A DNA stretch of 64,000 nucleotides from assembly GCF_000208865.1 (NCBI RefSeq), contig NC_018390.1, positions 2,218,790 to 2,282,789 of the forward strand, in the 5' to 3' direction. Source of the stretch: Neospora caninum Liverpool. Its lineage: Eukaryota; Apicomplexa; Conoidasida; Eucoccidiorida; Sarcocystidae. Of the stretch, positions 21,901 to 32,927 are shown in pieces. The translations under genes were made by a program, and so were the position numbers. The notes beneath the pieces are model-generated. The model searched no databases, had not been told where the DNA came from, and was given only the letters and a program-made list of their open reading frames with translations. Position 1 is the first letter of the stretch. Each line of letters opens with the position of its first letter.

Positions 21901-24900
21901 TTTGCATGGAGATATATACGGGATGCTTCACAAAGGCGAGGGGAAATACCACGCGAAACGAGAACCCAGAGCCAGGCACAAGCGTCTTCGGTCTTGTGAG
22001 CGTTAGCGCCGTGGAACCGGCGTTCGTTTTCGGGCGCGATGTTTTCTGAGACCGTCGAACGAGCGACGCACACTCTTCTGCAAGCCTGGATACTGCATGT
22101 CTCTGCCGCGGGCACCCTGTGTGGCGTCTCACATCGCACGCTTTCACGCCGGCGCAACACCTAAGACACTTTGAAACCACTTTTCTCCGGTCGAGAGAAG
22201 CAATCCGCGGAACGAATTGCTCACCTGTCTCCGTAGGTCGTCGCACTGCGCGCCGTGGCATTCGTCATACTCCAGCAGCGTCTGCAGGTTTCCCGAATCG
22301 AGAAGTTCCACTGCAAATTCAGAACACAGACCGTTGTAGTGCCCGCGGTCTCGCACGAGATGTTCGCGAGATGCAAACACAAAAACACCCGACCTGGAAC
22401 GACTCTCTCCCCCACAAGAATCATGCCGCCTTGTGCCTATCCGCGAGCTCGTGCGGCGACCGATGAGCTGGAAAGAGGAAATGCCGAGACGAGCTTCACA
22501 AACACCGCTAGAGAGCCTGGCAGAAACGCGGCCGCTGCCCCGGCTTACACACGAAGAAGAGCCCACGTCTGTCCACTCACCAGCCTTGGCTGCTGAAACG
22601 TTTCGAGTTCGGAAATTGAAATCTCCCATCCACACAACGTGATGGAAGACGCCGTCCAACGTCGTCCGAGGCACTCCGCTGTAGAGCTCGCACAGCCTCT
22701 CGACGATCCACGAACGCGCCCTGATACGGTCCTGGAAAAACGCGACAGGCCACGAAGGGAGGCGGAAAAGAAGTGGGACGGAACGTTCAGGGACACTGTA
22801 CCTTCACAGAAAAGCCTGAAGAGTCGTGCAGACACTCGGGGATGTGCTGTCTCGCGTGCACCTTCCACGCGCCGACACAAGAGAGACGAAGGAATGCGTA
22901 CACCGAACGGCACAGCTAGCATGCGGACGTACGTTTTCTGCCCTCCGTTTCGATGAACAGTGGTTTCTAGAAGACGAACGGGAAAGGTGGAACGGCAGTC
23001 AACGCACCTCCGTAGTTGTCGCGGGCATGTGACAGCCGAGAAAGCATGTGAACTGGTCCCAAATTCGCATGAGGAGGGAGACTGCGCCCTTGGAACCATT
23101 GAAGAAGCCTGGGGAGGAAAGGAGCGGCAGCCGCGATCGCGCATCTGCAGAGCGCTGAAGGAAACGACGCTGTCAGGGCCGGTCCCCCCCCCCCCCCCCC
23201 ATGAATCGACGTTGGACTGCGCAACCGGCGCCGCAACGCTCGTGCACCGATGTCTGGTCCGCTCCATATCTACACGTGAACTTTCGCATGCACCGGCCGG
23301 GTTCCTCCTTTCGATTGCTTGGACAGAGCCCACACACAGTCGCACCCCGGCCCCGCTCAATGTGTGAACAGTCGCGTATGTCTACAAGCAGCATTGTGCG
23401 CTTGAGCGTTTGCATGAGGACCGACGAGGCCTGCGCGCGTCTACCTGTGTGTCCTCCACCGGACAGGTAAAGCAAAACAGAGAGTAGAGCAAAGCAGGAA
23501 GCGTAGGAAAACAACCCATTTCTCAGTCCTCGCGAAAAGGAGCGAAAAGGCAACGATCGCGGAAGAAATGCATGCATGCAAACGGACATACTCAACGGAA
23601 TCGCCTTTGAGGAGAGGAACTCGATCGGCCCTTTTGGCCGGAGCAAATCTTCACGCGCCCACGCTGCAATACCTGCGGATACAGCGCACGTGCGGCAAGC
23701 AGCAAGACACCGAAAATAAAAAAATCGTGGAACTTTAGCCTCGCTCCGTTTCGGAAGGACGCCGAACGAAACGAATCTACGCCCTGGTCGGCATACAACT
23801 GCCTGCTGCCTGAAGACGCCTGTGCACCCGAAAGTACTTGGACGCATATCCACCCGGGACTGTGCCTCCGAGAAAGACGCTCTGGACGCAACGACTCGAG
23901 CTAGCTCCCCGACCCGCCGTTGACGCTCGCTCGGGTCTTTACGTAAATCTCAACACGAGGCAAAAGAAACACAGCAAAACCACGTTTCTTGCCAGAGTAT
24001 ACAATACAACCATTGTCTCGACGACCGCGTGACAGAAGCGAAAGCGTCGTCCGTCGCGCTTGGTGAACGCGCACGGGATCGCCTTTTTCAAAAACGTCTT
24101 GGCGACTCGACACACGCCGCAACACCCAGACGCAGCCTTCCCACCGAAGGACCAGCCGCACATATCGCGACAGACGCAGGGTCAGCCTTCTCCTGTTTTC
24201 GGATGCATGCATCGCTCTGTCGCAGTGTTCATTCTCTCCCAGCTGACACACTGGAGACGCGAACGTCGCCGCACCGAAAAGCGCCCTCCGGTGTCGACGG
24301 TCGGTGTGACACACGCTGGAGCTCCAGACCGCTCCCTCCAGTCACGTCTCTCCTGGTCTTACTCGTGCTTTTGAACTGCGTCCAGGCGCCGTCTCCCAGG
24401 CCCGAAATCTTATCTTCAGTGGCGTGCATGCGGATGTACGGCCGCCCATTCACGTTGCAAAGGTATGTCATGATGGCGTGAAAGACGCTGTCGGCTGCAG
24501 AGAAAAGGGACAGAAATCCGCAAAGCGCCGCGCGCAGTCCACGGGGAAGAGGCAGAAAAGGTGGCGAGGCACGACAAAGCCAAAGCGCCGACGAGAAAAC
24601 AGTCGAACCGCTGACGATCTCCTGACAGACGAGACTCCGGAACTGCACACGAAAAAGGTCGAGTCCACTTGGCGCACCGGCTGGGTGTTTCCGCAGCAGT
24701 GCGGAGCGTTTTCTGTCTTAGAGATCCTCCGACGCGGGACGCCATGGCGGCGGGGCTTAACACATTCGTACCAGCGAGCTGGGACCGAACCGAACACTGC
24801 GTGTTTGCGCCGCAAGAGGGTGTCTGATTCGCGTTCTCATTCATTCGCACAGAGCGGGAGAGCCGCGTGCGGAACTTACAAATCGTCTCTTGAAGCGTGA

Positions 24901-27065
24901 TCACGTACACATCGTATCCAGGGAGAACCCAGTCGATGAGCGGTTGCTCCCCTTCTTTTACAGCTTTGAGATTCAGCGTACTCGCCCTCAAGAGGCTTTT
25001 GCGCTCAACCATGCGGCTGCCTTCGAAGGAACGGTCCCCAGGCGTCGAGATCCAGCTGCTCCTCTCCTCAGCTTGTTGCCTTTTGGGCACGTCTCCCGAG
25101 TCTCCGGTGTCGCTCCGCGGTCGCCCTGGCCACTGGTCGAACGCGTCAGCGTCGCCAGTCGCCCAGGCATCTTCGTCGTCCAAAAGTTCCTCGACAACTC
25201 GCTCCGGGAGGTGTGCAGGCAGCACGCTCGTCGCCATCAGCGCGTCCGGACTCGCGTCGGGAGTCATCGTCCCTTGCGGAAACTCTTGGTACTCGGAGTT
25301 CCTGGAAACACAGACGCGAGAGGTGCAAAAGCGAGTGATAAAACGCACGCATGCACGCATGCACTGGTGGGACTGATCGTGTTTCACACTTCCCGACACA
25401 AACCCCAGGAGCGTGAGAGCGAGAGGCAAACGCCGAAAAAGCGACTCACGCCCCACGACAGGGCGAACGCAAAAAAATCCGGTTTTGGCGCACGCTGCGA
25501 CTGGCAAAAAGACGAAGGCTTGCCCGTGGGCGGTGTCGGACGGACAGGCGAGACAGAACTGAGAAAACAACTGAGAGTTCGACCGCAAGTCTCAGGCAAG
25601 ACGCGTCTCCAGCGAACGGGGCGGCAGAGAAACGGGATGCCGAGAAGAGAACGAAACGCACAGCGCAAGTCACCCCGCCCCTCTCTCTCCCGCGTCCATC
25701 CGCATACTTCGTCGTCAGGTGGACACCCACTGTTTTTTGCCGTCCTTCCGATCGTCACACGGCCACCTCCCCGCTGTTTCTCTCTGTTTTCCGGCGGTTT
25801 CGTGTGCGTGCGCGGCTGCCGATTGCGTCGGCCGAACCCGCAGTCCCCACGTACCACGTCCCGCAGAAGATCCGGATCGGTTCGACGCCTTTAAAGCTGT
25901 TGTCCCCGTGCACGGGCGGCCTGGCTTTCGCTCGGCCCTGATTTTTCAGTCGCTGCAGGTGCTTGTAGACGACGTGCACGTCCCTGACCTTGCCCGCGGC
26001 CGTCGCGGAGCTCCTGAACGAAGGACAAGAGTACTTGCCCCAGACGGAGCCCTGCCGAGTTGACGTCAGAGAGTCGGAGGGGCCGACGAACTCGCGGTTG
26101 CTTCGCGCCGCGGTCGGCGGCAGAGGGTAGCCTCCCGCAGGTCTGCCGACGACCGCGGAACTCCGCCGGAGCCCGCCGGGCGACAGCGCCGCCCTCGCTT
26201 GGCGCTTCTCCAAGGTTGCCGCGACAGCGACACGCGACGACGGCAAGGACGGCGGCCGCGAAGCTTTCCCGTCCAGACTCGCCGCAGCGGCGTCCGTATC
26301 CGTCCTCTCGAACTCGCACCCGTTGGGATCTGCCATTACCAGCGTTTCGTACCGTCTCGGCGCCGACGCCGTCCCCGAGTCTTCGCCCTGGGCGTTGCTC
26401 GAGCTCTCGTAACCGTCGTCGCAAAAGGCGACGATGTCTGTGAGGTTGTGGGTCGTCAGGTCGAACAGCTGAGCCATCTGCGGCTGCACGGTGGCGCTCG
26501 AGCGCCGAGGCGCGCGCCGCGCGTCTGAGGCCTCGGACCCCTCCGGCCAGCGACTGGGGAACCTTCGGTCACTGCACGCGCCGTCCTGTCCCTCCTGGCC
26601 AAGCGGGCTGCCGTCGCTCTCGGACCCGGGAGCGCGGAGATCGCCTGGCGCATCGCCCTTCAAAGTTACTCGGGACGCCGGGTGAGCAGGGAAGGGCGGC
26701 CTCGCCGCGGAGACAGCGGGCGACTGCAGACGGTCTCCGTCGCTTTGTGCACCGGCCTTGGCCCCCCGAGTCCCGTGGCGGTCATCACCGGCGGTAGGCG
26801 AGGTGCCGGAACGCGTCGGCTCGTGGGTTCCGTCTGGCATCGCGACAAACAAGTGGCCTGGAGAACGATAGTGTCTCTTCATCTCGTGCCTGCTGCCGCC
26901 GCCTGAAGTCGCGCTGAGACCATCGACTGAACCGTGACTGACGCTCTCCGCCGGACGGCAAACCGGCGACACGGAGGGCGTACGGCTGGATCTCTCCCGG
27001 TCCGGCCCGCGGGGAGCGGGAGCGCTCTCCGGAGCGGCCGCTTCATCCTGTCGCTTGCCTTCCAT
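18988..27065 (-). CDS. Inositol polyphosphate 5-phosphatase (IPPc) domain protein, 11 or more exons, C-terminus unresolved
   Basis: Supported exons: 27065-25855, 25301-24880, 24494-24363, 23865-23800, 23672-23592, 23108-23008, 22731-22581, 22310-22225, 21607-21446, 20702-20606 and 20156-20036. All phases match. Candidate next exons 19771-19730 (42 nt) and 19096-18988 also keep phase but are weaker. The enzyme should remove the 5-phosphate from phosphoinositides or inositol phosphates at endomembranes. About 395 low-complexity residues precede IRIFCGTWN (split across the first junction). Then come VITLQET with the metal-binding Glu, WMGDFNFRT, IPSWTDRVF and ASDHSPV, the family's defining motifs in order. 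Two blocks deviate: the usual GNKGA is NGSKGAV, and the NSHLAAH region is LGCHMPA. The donor of the 66-nt exon (GTTGTA) is poor. The start is the first ATG in the frame. The domain after SDHSPV (LTGKAFSSL, PTVVAAHPATVLKPRSETR) is not recognised. I am sure of the IPPc domain, not of the 3' end. Confidence 0.85.
23184..23200. repeat. C17 homopolymer in an IPPc intron
   Basis: Seventeen C residues on the + strand lie 75 bases upstream of a splice acceptor of the minus-strand IPPc gene (intron 23109-23591), so the pre-mRNA carries a G17 run. Confidence 0.95.
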
Positions 27066-30000
27066 GCCTAAAGAACGGCGGCTCCGGCTGGCAAACGCAA
27101 TCCGCCCACCTGCGTAGGCAGACCTGTAGGTTGCGGAAACGCACTCCGAGAAAAGAGGCTGTCCCTTTCGGAAAGAAGGAGACTCGGCACGCAAAACCCC
27201 CCAGAGGCCAGGGGACTGAAGCCAGCCTCCGGCGGACGGGGGCCGATCAGGCTTCGCCGCTGAGCGGACGTATTCGCGAGAATTCGACGGCGCGCTCTCT
27301 AGCAGCCCGCTCAGAACAAAAACAGTTATGAAAAGGCGCGGTCCGATCGATCCCTGGAGTCCAACGGTGCGCAGGCAGCAGAAAGGGAACCGGAGACAGC
27401 CGAGTCGCCTCAGGTGAAACGCCAGCAAAGCGCCTCGGTGCTCTCTCGTGCCTGGAAGCGCACGAGCGTGAATCGGAACTTGAAAACGACGCGAGACACG
27501 AAAAACGAGTTACGACGGGGAAAAAACCCGTAGGTGTTTCCTCGAGACCAAGGAAAGTTAACGGCGAGAAAGGAGCGCCTAGCGAAAACAGCGGCCGCCT
27601 TCGCATCCTTTGGCATGTCAGGTGCCGGAGTCCGAGTGCGCAGGAAAAGGTCTTTTTTTTAGAAACACGAGGCCCAGCCACGAGGAACCAATGTGCCTTC
27701 CACTTTCTCGGCTGTTTCACTCCGATGATTCTCCTGTTTACCCCCTTGTTCACCTGCAGCGGCGGTCGCGTCGTGAACACCGGAGAGAAACTCTGGAAAT
27801 GGAAGCAGGGATAGAGACGAGCTTAGTGCACAACAAGGCGGAAAAAGGAAAGCGGACGAAGTCCGAGGAAATAGGGACGAACCCGCTGAGGGGGTACGTC
27901 GATTGCGCTCCTAACGCGTGTGTCAATCCTGCGTCCGATCCCACACGGCCGCGCACATGAAATTCTTGGAGAGGTATGTTGCGGAGTGCTGAAATTACAA
28001 GTGTGGGGTCATGGGTCAAAAGCGCGAAGAAAAAACGAGGAGAAAGAGAAACGCGAGCGCATTGTCGATTAGGTACGGGTCGGCAGATGCGTTACCACGA
28101 AACCCAGCACACACGCACGTGTAGGCAAAGCATCGACGCATATAGAGATGTACAGGTGTATCGGTCCTGGTATCCACTTCTCGAATCAGGGTTTGCGTGC
28201 CCGAAAAAAAAAGCCACGAAGAAAGAAAGCAATGAAGATCCTTTAATCTTCGCGTCGTAAACGTCAATCCACAAAAAGCGAGACTGATGCTCCGAACGGT
28301 CCTTCACGGCATCCACGAGGAAGATCCTCCATCGTGCACCGCGTTCAACGCAAAACCCTTCCTCGGTTTTTTCCTTGAAAAACACGAAACGGCCTGGCTT
28401 AAAACCATCCCTCCGAATTCACAATACCCTCGGCGCGTCCGGGCTTTCGATCCTGTTCAGCGGTCGAGCGCAGCAAGCGGCCAGACGGTAGCCGAGGAGC
28501 TTGAGGCAGCAAACCGCCACGAGGAAAATCTACAAAACCTGGAGCCAAGACGACCGAAAACCGAGAAAGCAAACAAGAGGGTTAGAGACGACGGGAAAAA
28601 AGTAGCGGCTTCTTGACGCGCAGGGACCATCGACGCGACACTCTTTCTTCGCGAGTTTTCGGCTAGGCCGTCGGCGTGTAGTCTACAGCCCCAAGGGAAG
28701 GGACTCGGCGCGAAAGATAAGTGGAAACGAAAGGCACACACAGAGCAAACTGCAACAAAAAACCTACGGTTGCCTCAGGAACGGTGGTGAACCCTTTGGG
28801 CGCATCGACCGTTGAGTTGAAAAAAACCGGTTTGCATGCTGCTCTGGAGACAGGTGAAGAAAGGCAGCGAAAAGAGAAACCTGTTGCAAACTGGCGAAAT
28901 AGCGATTATCGTCGAGATAAATACAGGGAAATCCACTGGCAGTGAAAGTTGTCGCACAGGAAAGTTTTTGTAGGAACGATCCAGAAGAAAGCTCATCCTA
29001 TAAATAGCGCGGAACGTACGCTCATTCAAAACAATCCGCGCACGGGCTCTCGGCACCCCATGACCCTACACTGTGCCTGGGCCAAACCTCCGACGGTTTT
29101 CGTGGAAAACAGGAAAGGAGAGACCCTGGAGAAAAGCGTCTGCCTCCAAGTGCAAGTTCGTGTTTGGAAATTGGGGAGAAAACGAAATCTTTCGCTCAAC
29201 TTTTCCACTCTCAGCGACATGCCACGGGAACTCAAAGTTGACGGCGGACCGTGACCCTACATGGCTAGGAAGCCTTGGCACGCGTTCCTAGCAGGAATTG
29301 CGAGACAAAACGGCTTAGTGGTGGGGAGAGAGAATGGAGGCCGAGCATTTATTTGTGATGGGATGCGCCACAGTTTTTCGTTCAGCGACAGCCTAGTTCC
29401 TCCTACAGAGATACATAGATTCCGCGAACAACTCACCTATTCGCCACTGCTGTATTGCGCTGTCGTTTGGCGCTTGTGCGTACACATTGCGGAGCTTGGG
29501 TCACACGTGAAGAGCACTATTCGAACGGCCTTCCGGCTGTCTGGTTTGCACGAATTCTGCAAGAAGATACTGTGGCAGCATCTGCACATGGAAGGCATTC
29601 GCGCTTCATCGAGCTCACTTCTTCCTCGACTCTTCTGATTTCCATGTGGCGCAGAGGAACAGAATGTTTGCAACGGCAGCACGTGGCGACTGGGGCGTTT
29701 GGGTCTCGACACTTTGTGTCACGAGTTCTTCCGAAAGACACCTTTTCTGGATCACAGCGCAAGACCTCATATTGCCTTCGTTCCGGCATGCAGCCGGTTC
29801 ATGTTTCCTCTTTTTAACTTTTGAAGACGTAAAAGATCTCAGCCTGTCGAGGGCCAGCTGATCCCCCTTCCCCCGTCGTCCAACGCCTGGAAGTTCTCGG
29901 GCTCACAATGCCACTGGCGTGTGTTTTCACAGCAGCACGAGAAGGAAGAGTCGGTAGAAGTCTTGCTTTCAATTCTTGTTCTGTAGGAGAGATGCGTTTC

Positions 30001-32927
30001 GTCGTAGGATGACACGCAGTGGTGCTAGCGACCGCAGATCCCTTACAGGCATTTACACCCTGTGTAAAAACACAGACTTCGTATCAACCATTAACAAGTG
30101 GATCCGAGATGCGGGTTAACATGCTACAGTCTCTCTTCGTGGTTTAACTCCTAACTGACTGATGGAGTCGGGCTGGTTAATGAAACGTCGTGTGCGTCTC
30201 CAGGTTATCCCATACCTTATAGTGGCAGGTTTGCCTGGAGCCGATTGTTCCCTTCTAGGCTGGTGAGAAGCATGTGCAAGGAATGTGAAACGACTATCCA
30301 CTTAGAAATGGTGGTGTTTGGAAACAGCTGCTCTGTTTCCATGGTGGGGGTTTCGCGTTAGAAAAAAAAACGGGGAACATCCAACGGTACCCAAGTGACT
30401 TGCTGAAGAACTCAATGTATGTACAGCTGGCCGCTCACGGCAGTGACGAAGAAGACTTTAGTAAAGCACTCCTTCCCGTTTTCCCGCGTGTTTCCTCAGG
30501 CCCCAAACAAGACTGAACATCAGGAAAGAACCCCTTGCGTAGTTTATGAATGCGCATCCATGCATGAACGCTACCTGTTGCTCCAGTAGGGCAAACATCA
30601 GGTAATCCGTCTACACCATGCGGAAGAGACGGTTTCACTCCTCCCTCGGAGCTACCGTCGCACCTAGCTTAGCATTGCAGTGACTTGCTTGGATCCAAAT
30701 GGAACTCCCTGCAGTACAGCTACTTTGCGCTTCTGCACGAAATAAAAAGTAAGCGTTTCCGTGCGTGGCAGACTGCTGGAGAAATGCGTCATTTTTTGCA
30801 AGCGCGTTCTCTCAGACGCTCGCCGTCTCCAGCACACTGGGTCAGGGTCTCTATGCTCCTCCAAACAGGCCACTGACGAATTTTGTTGCAACGCAACGAG
30901 CTTCCATGCCAGTGTCTTAGGCTGCATCCTCCAGAAGAAAACCTCCGTTCACGGTCTGAATCTGAACGTGACTCGGCCCCTGGCTGCAGGTGCAAGAAAT
31001 CATCGACGCGGGTGCGCGTTCTCTGTGTTTGTGTGTGTGCACGCACTCAAAAGAGACTCGACAAAGTCGAAGAACTGCACGTGGATGTAATCGCCTTGAG
31101 TCTCGCCCACGTACACAGAGACGCGGGAAGTTTGTGGATCCTGTGTATAGCGCCCGCTCTGAAAATGAATCAAACAGGCGAAAAAGAGTAACTCCGCCAT
31201 CCCTCGCCTTTCAGAAACAACGGTACAATAACTTCACAGGGACGCTATCTAGAAAGGACGTGACACACGAGCAAAGATGCGACAGCTCTCTGAAACCATC
31301 AGGATGAGAGTGAAACCCAGCTCCCGCGCCACTAACACGGACGGTCCTGGCAAGATGCGCGTTCCTCCACGACGGGAGTCCAATCGAAAATCAACATGCC
31401 TCTTGCCGCTTGGACTGCGCTGGAATGGGGCTGTTCTGGATCGAAACCGCACACACAACGAACCAGGATTCAAACAGCCTTCTTTCCCGCAGCCTCCACA
31501 CGCGAAACCCCAATTGCACGCCTGTCCCTGTCTTTCCCCGCTACGCGCGAATTGGCTCTGTGGTTCGTTCAACCCGCTCCCCTAGCCTAATGGCCGCGAT
31601 TCCTCCCCTTTTCCATGAACGAAAAAATCCTCTTCCATGTCCATGCGAGACAGCAATATCCTTACAGACAGACACAACGTCACGGGCATGAATGCGTTTC
31701 TGTTGCCATGCTGAAAAAACCAAATAGCGGTACGAAAACTCGAGAAAATCATATCCGCACACCTTCTCCCTGTTGCCTCTCGACACTGCGCTGTCGAGTT
31801 CACAAAACGTGACGAATCCGCCTCATCGCTCAAACTCAAAGCCCTCGGGGATCCACAGAGCCAGGCTTAACGAAGTCTTCATGTTCAATCCTCAGAGGGA
31901 ATCGCGGTTCGCGTCTAAACAGACTTCCAGTGCAGCTCTTCAGCACTGCCTCTCAGCTCTCCCCTGTCTGCACAGAGAAAGCCCAGAGACGGAATTTCTT
32001 TGTCCGCCAGCGCGCCCCGCTCCGTTAGTCCTCGTTGCGAAAAGCGTGCAACGGCGGGGGAAGGGGTTGGAGTTAAGTCATTCACACTAAACGGATTCCT
32101 TTCCGAAAAAATCAAAATCCGCTCACGTGTTTTCTTCGAATGCACAAGATACCACAGCCCAAACAGCTGGTGTGTTGTGTGCGTCGACACGTGGACACGC
32201 GGAACAGAACTGCAAAACTTCAAGGTAGTTCACCCTACCGGGCGATGCTGACACACACATGGACGCGTGGGAGAAGTCCTGTGAGAGACGGACTTGCTCT
32301 ACTCAGCAAAGTGTTCTCGGTTGTCCCGCTAAGGGGAAAAACGCGGAGACAGACATGGAAGAGCGGTGAAAGGAACATCGGCTCATGATGGTCACGGAAA
32401 AACGCACTTTTAAAACAGCACATTTTTCCGCCCCTGAGAAAAAAGGGCCGAATCGACGTGTCCCTTCCCCAAAATTCTCTCCAAGAGAACCTCCCCAGGA
32501 CAACTAAACTCGAATGCATTGAGGTATCTTTCCCACCAGGCAGGCCGTCGCAAATCCCTTTCTCCGCAGTTATTCCCAAACCACGGCGAGCAATCTGAAA
32601 TTCGCTTCAGTTCGAACCGGCCTCAGATGATCTCAAATTCACATCTGTCTTGTGCTCGGTGTGTCTTCCCTTGCAACATCCGTGTTATCCCTCGACCCCA
32701 AAAGAGCCCGCTTTCCACGGGGACACTGGGCCCTCCTCCGGCCCTCGCTTCTCTCCTGATCCCTGCTGATGCACATGCACGTAACATGTAAAACGCACAA
32801 TGTAGTCGTTTGAAAAATTGAGTTACGATGCCACGGTTCCAAGTCTAAAACGCTGCGAGGACGCATGCAGAAATTCTGCATGCCGTGCAAGGGAGCGGTG
32901 TCCCTGTTTTTTCTGTTGCCAAAATCC
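27066..32927. other. 5.9-kb intergenic region upstream of IPPc and downstream of NIPA
   Basis: Both neighbours are on the minus strand, so this holds the IPPc promoter and leader (near 27066-27800) and the NIPA 3' untranslated region (towards 32927). I inspected the open frames on both strands (for example + 29261-29638 and + 31277-31585) and see no known motif, coherent splice structure or RNA gene. Confidence 0.45.
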
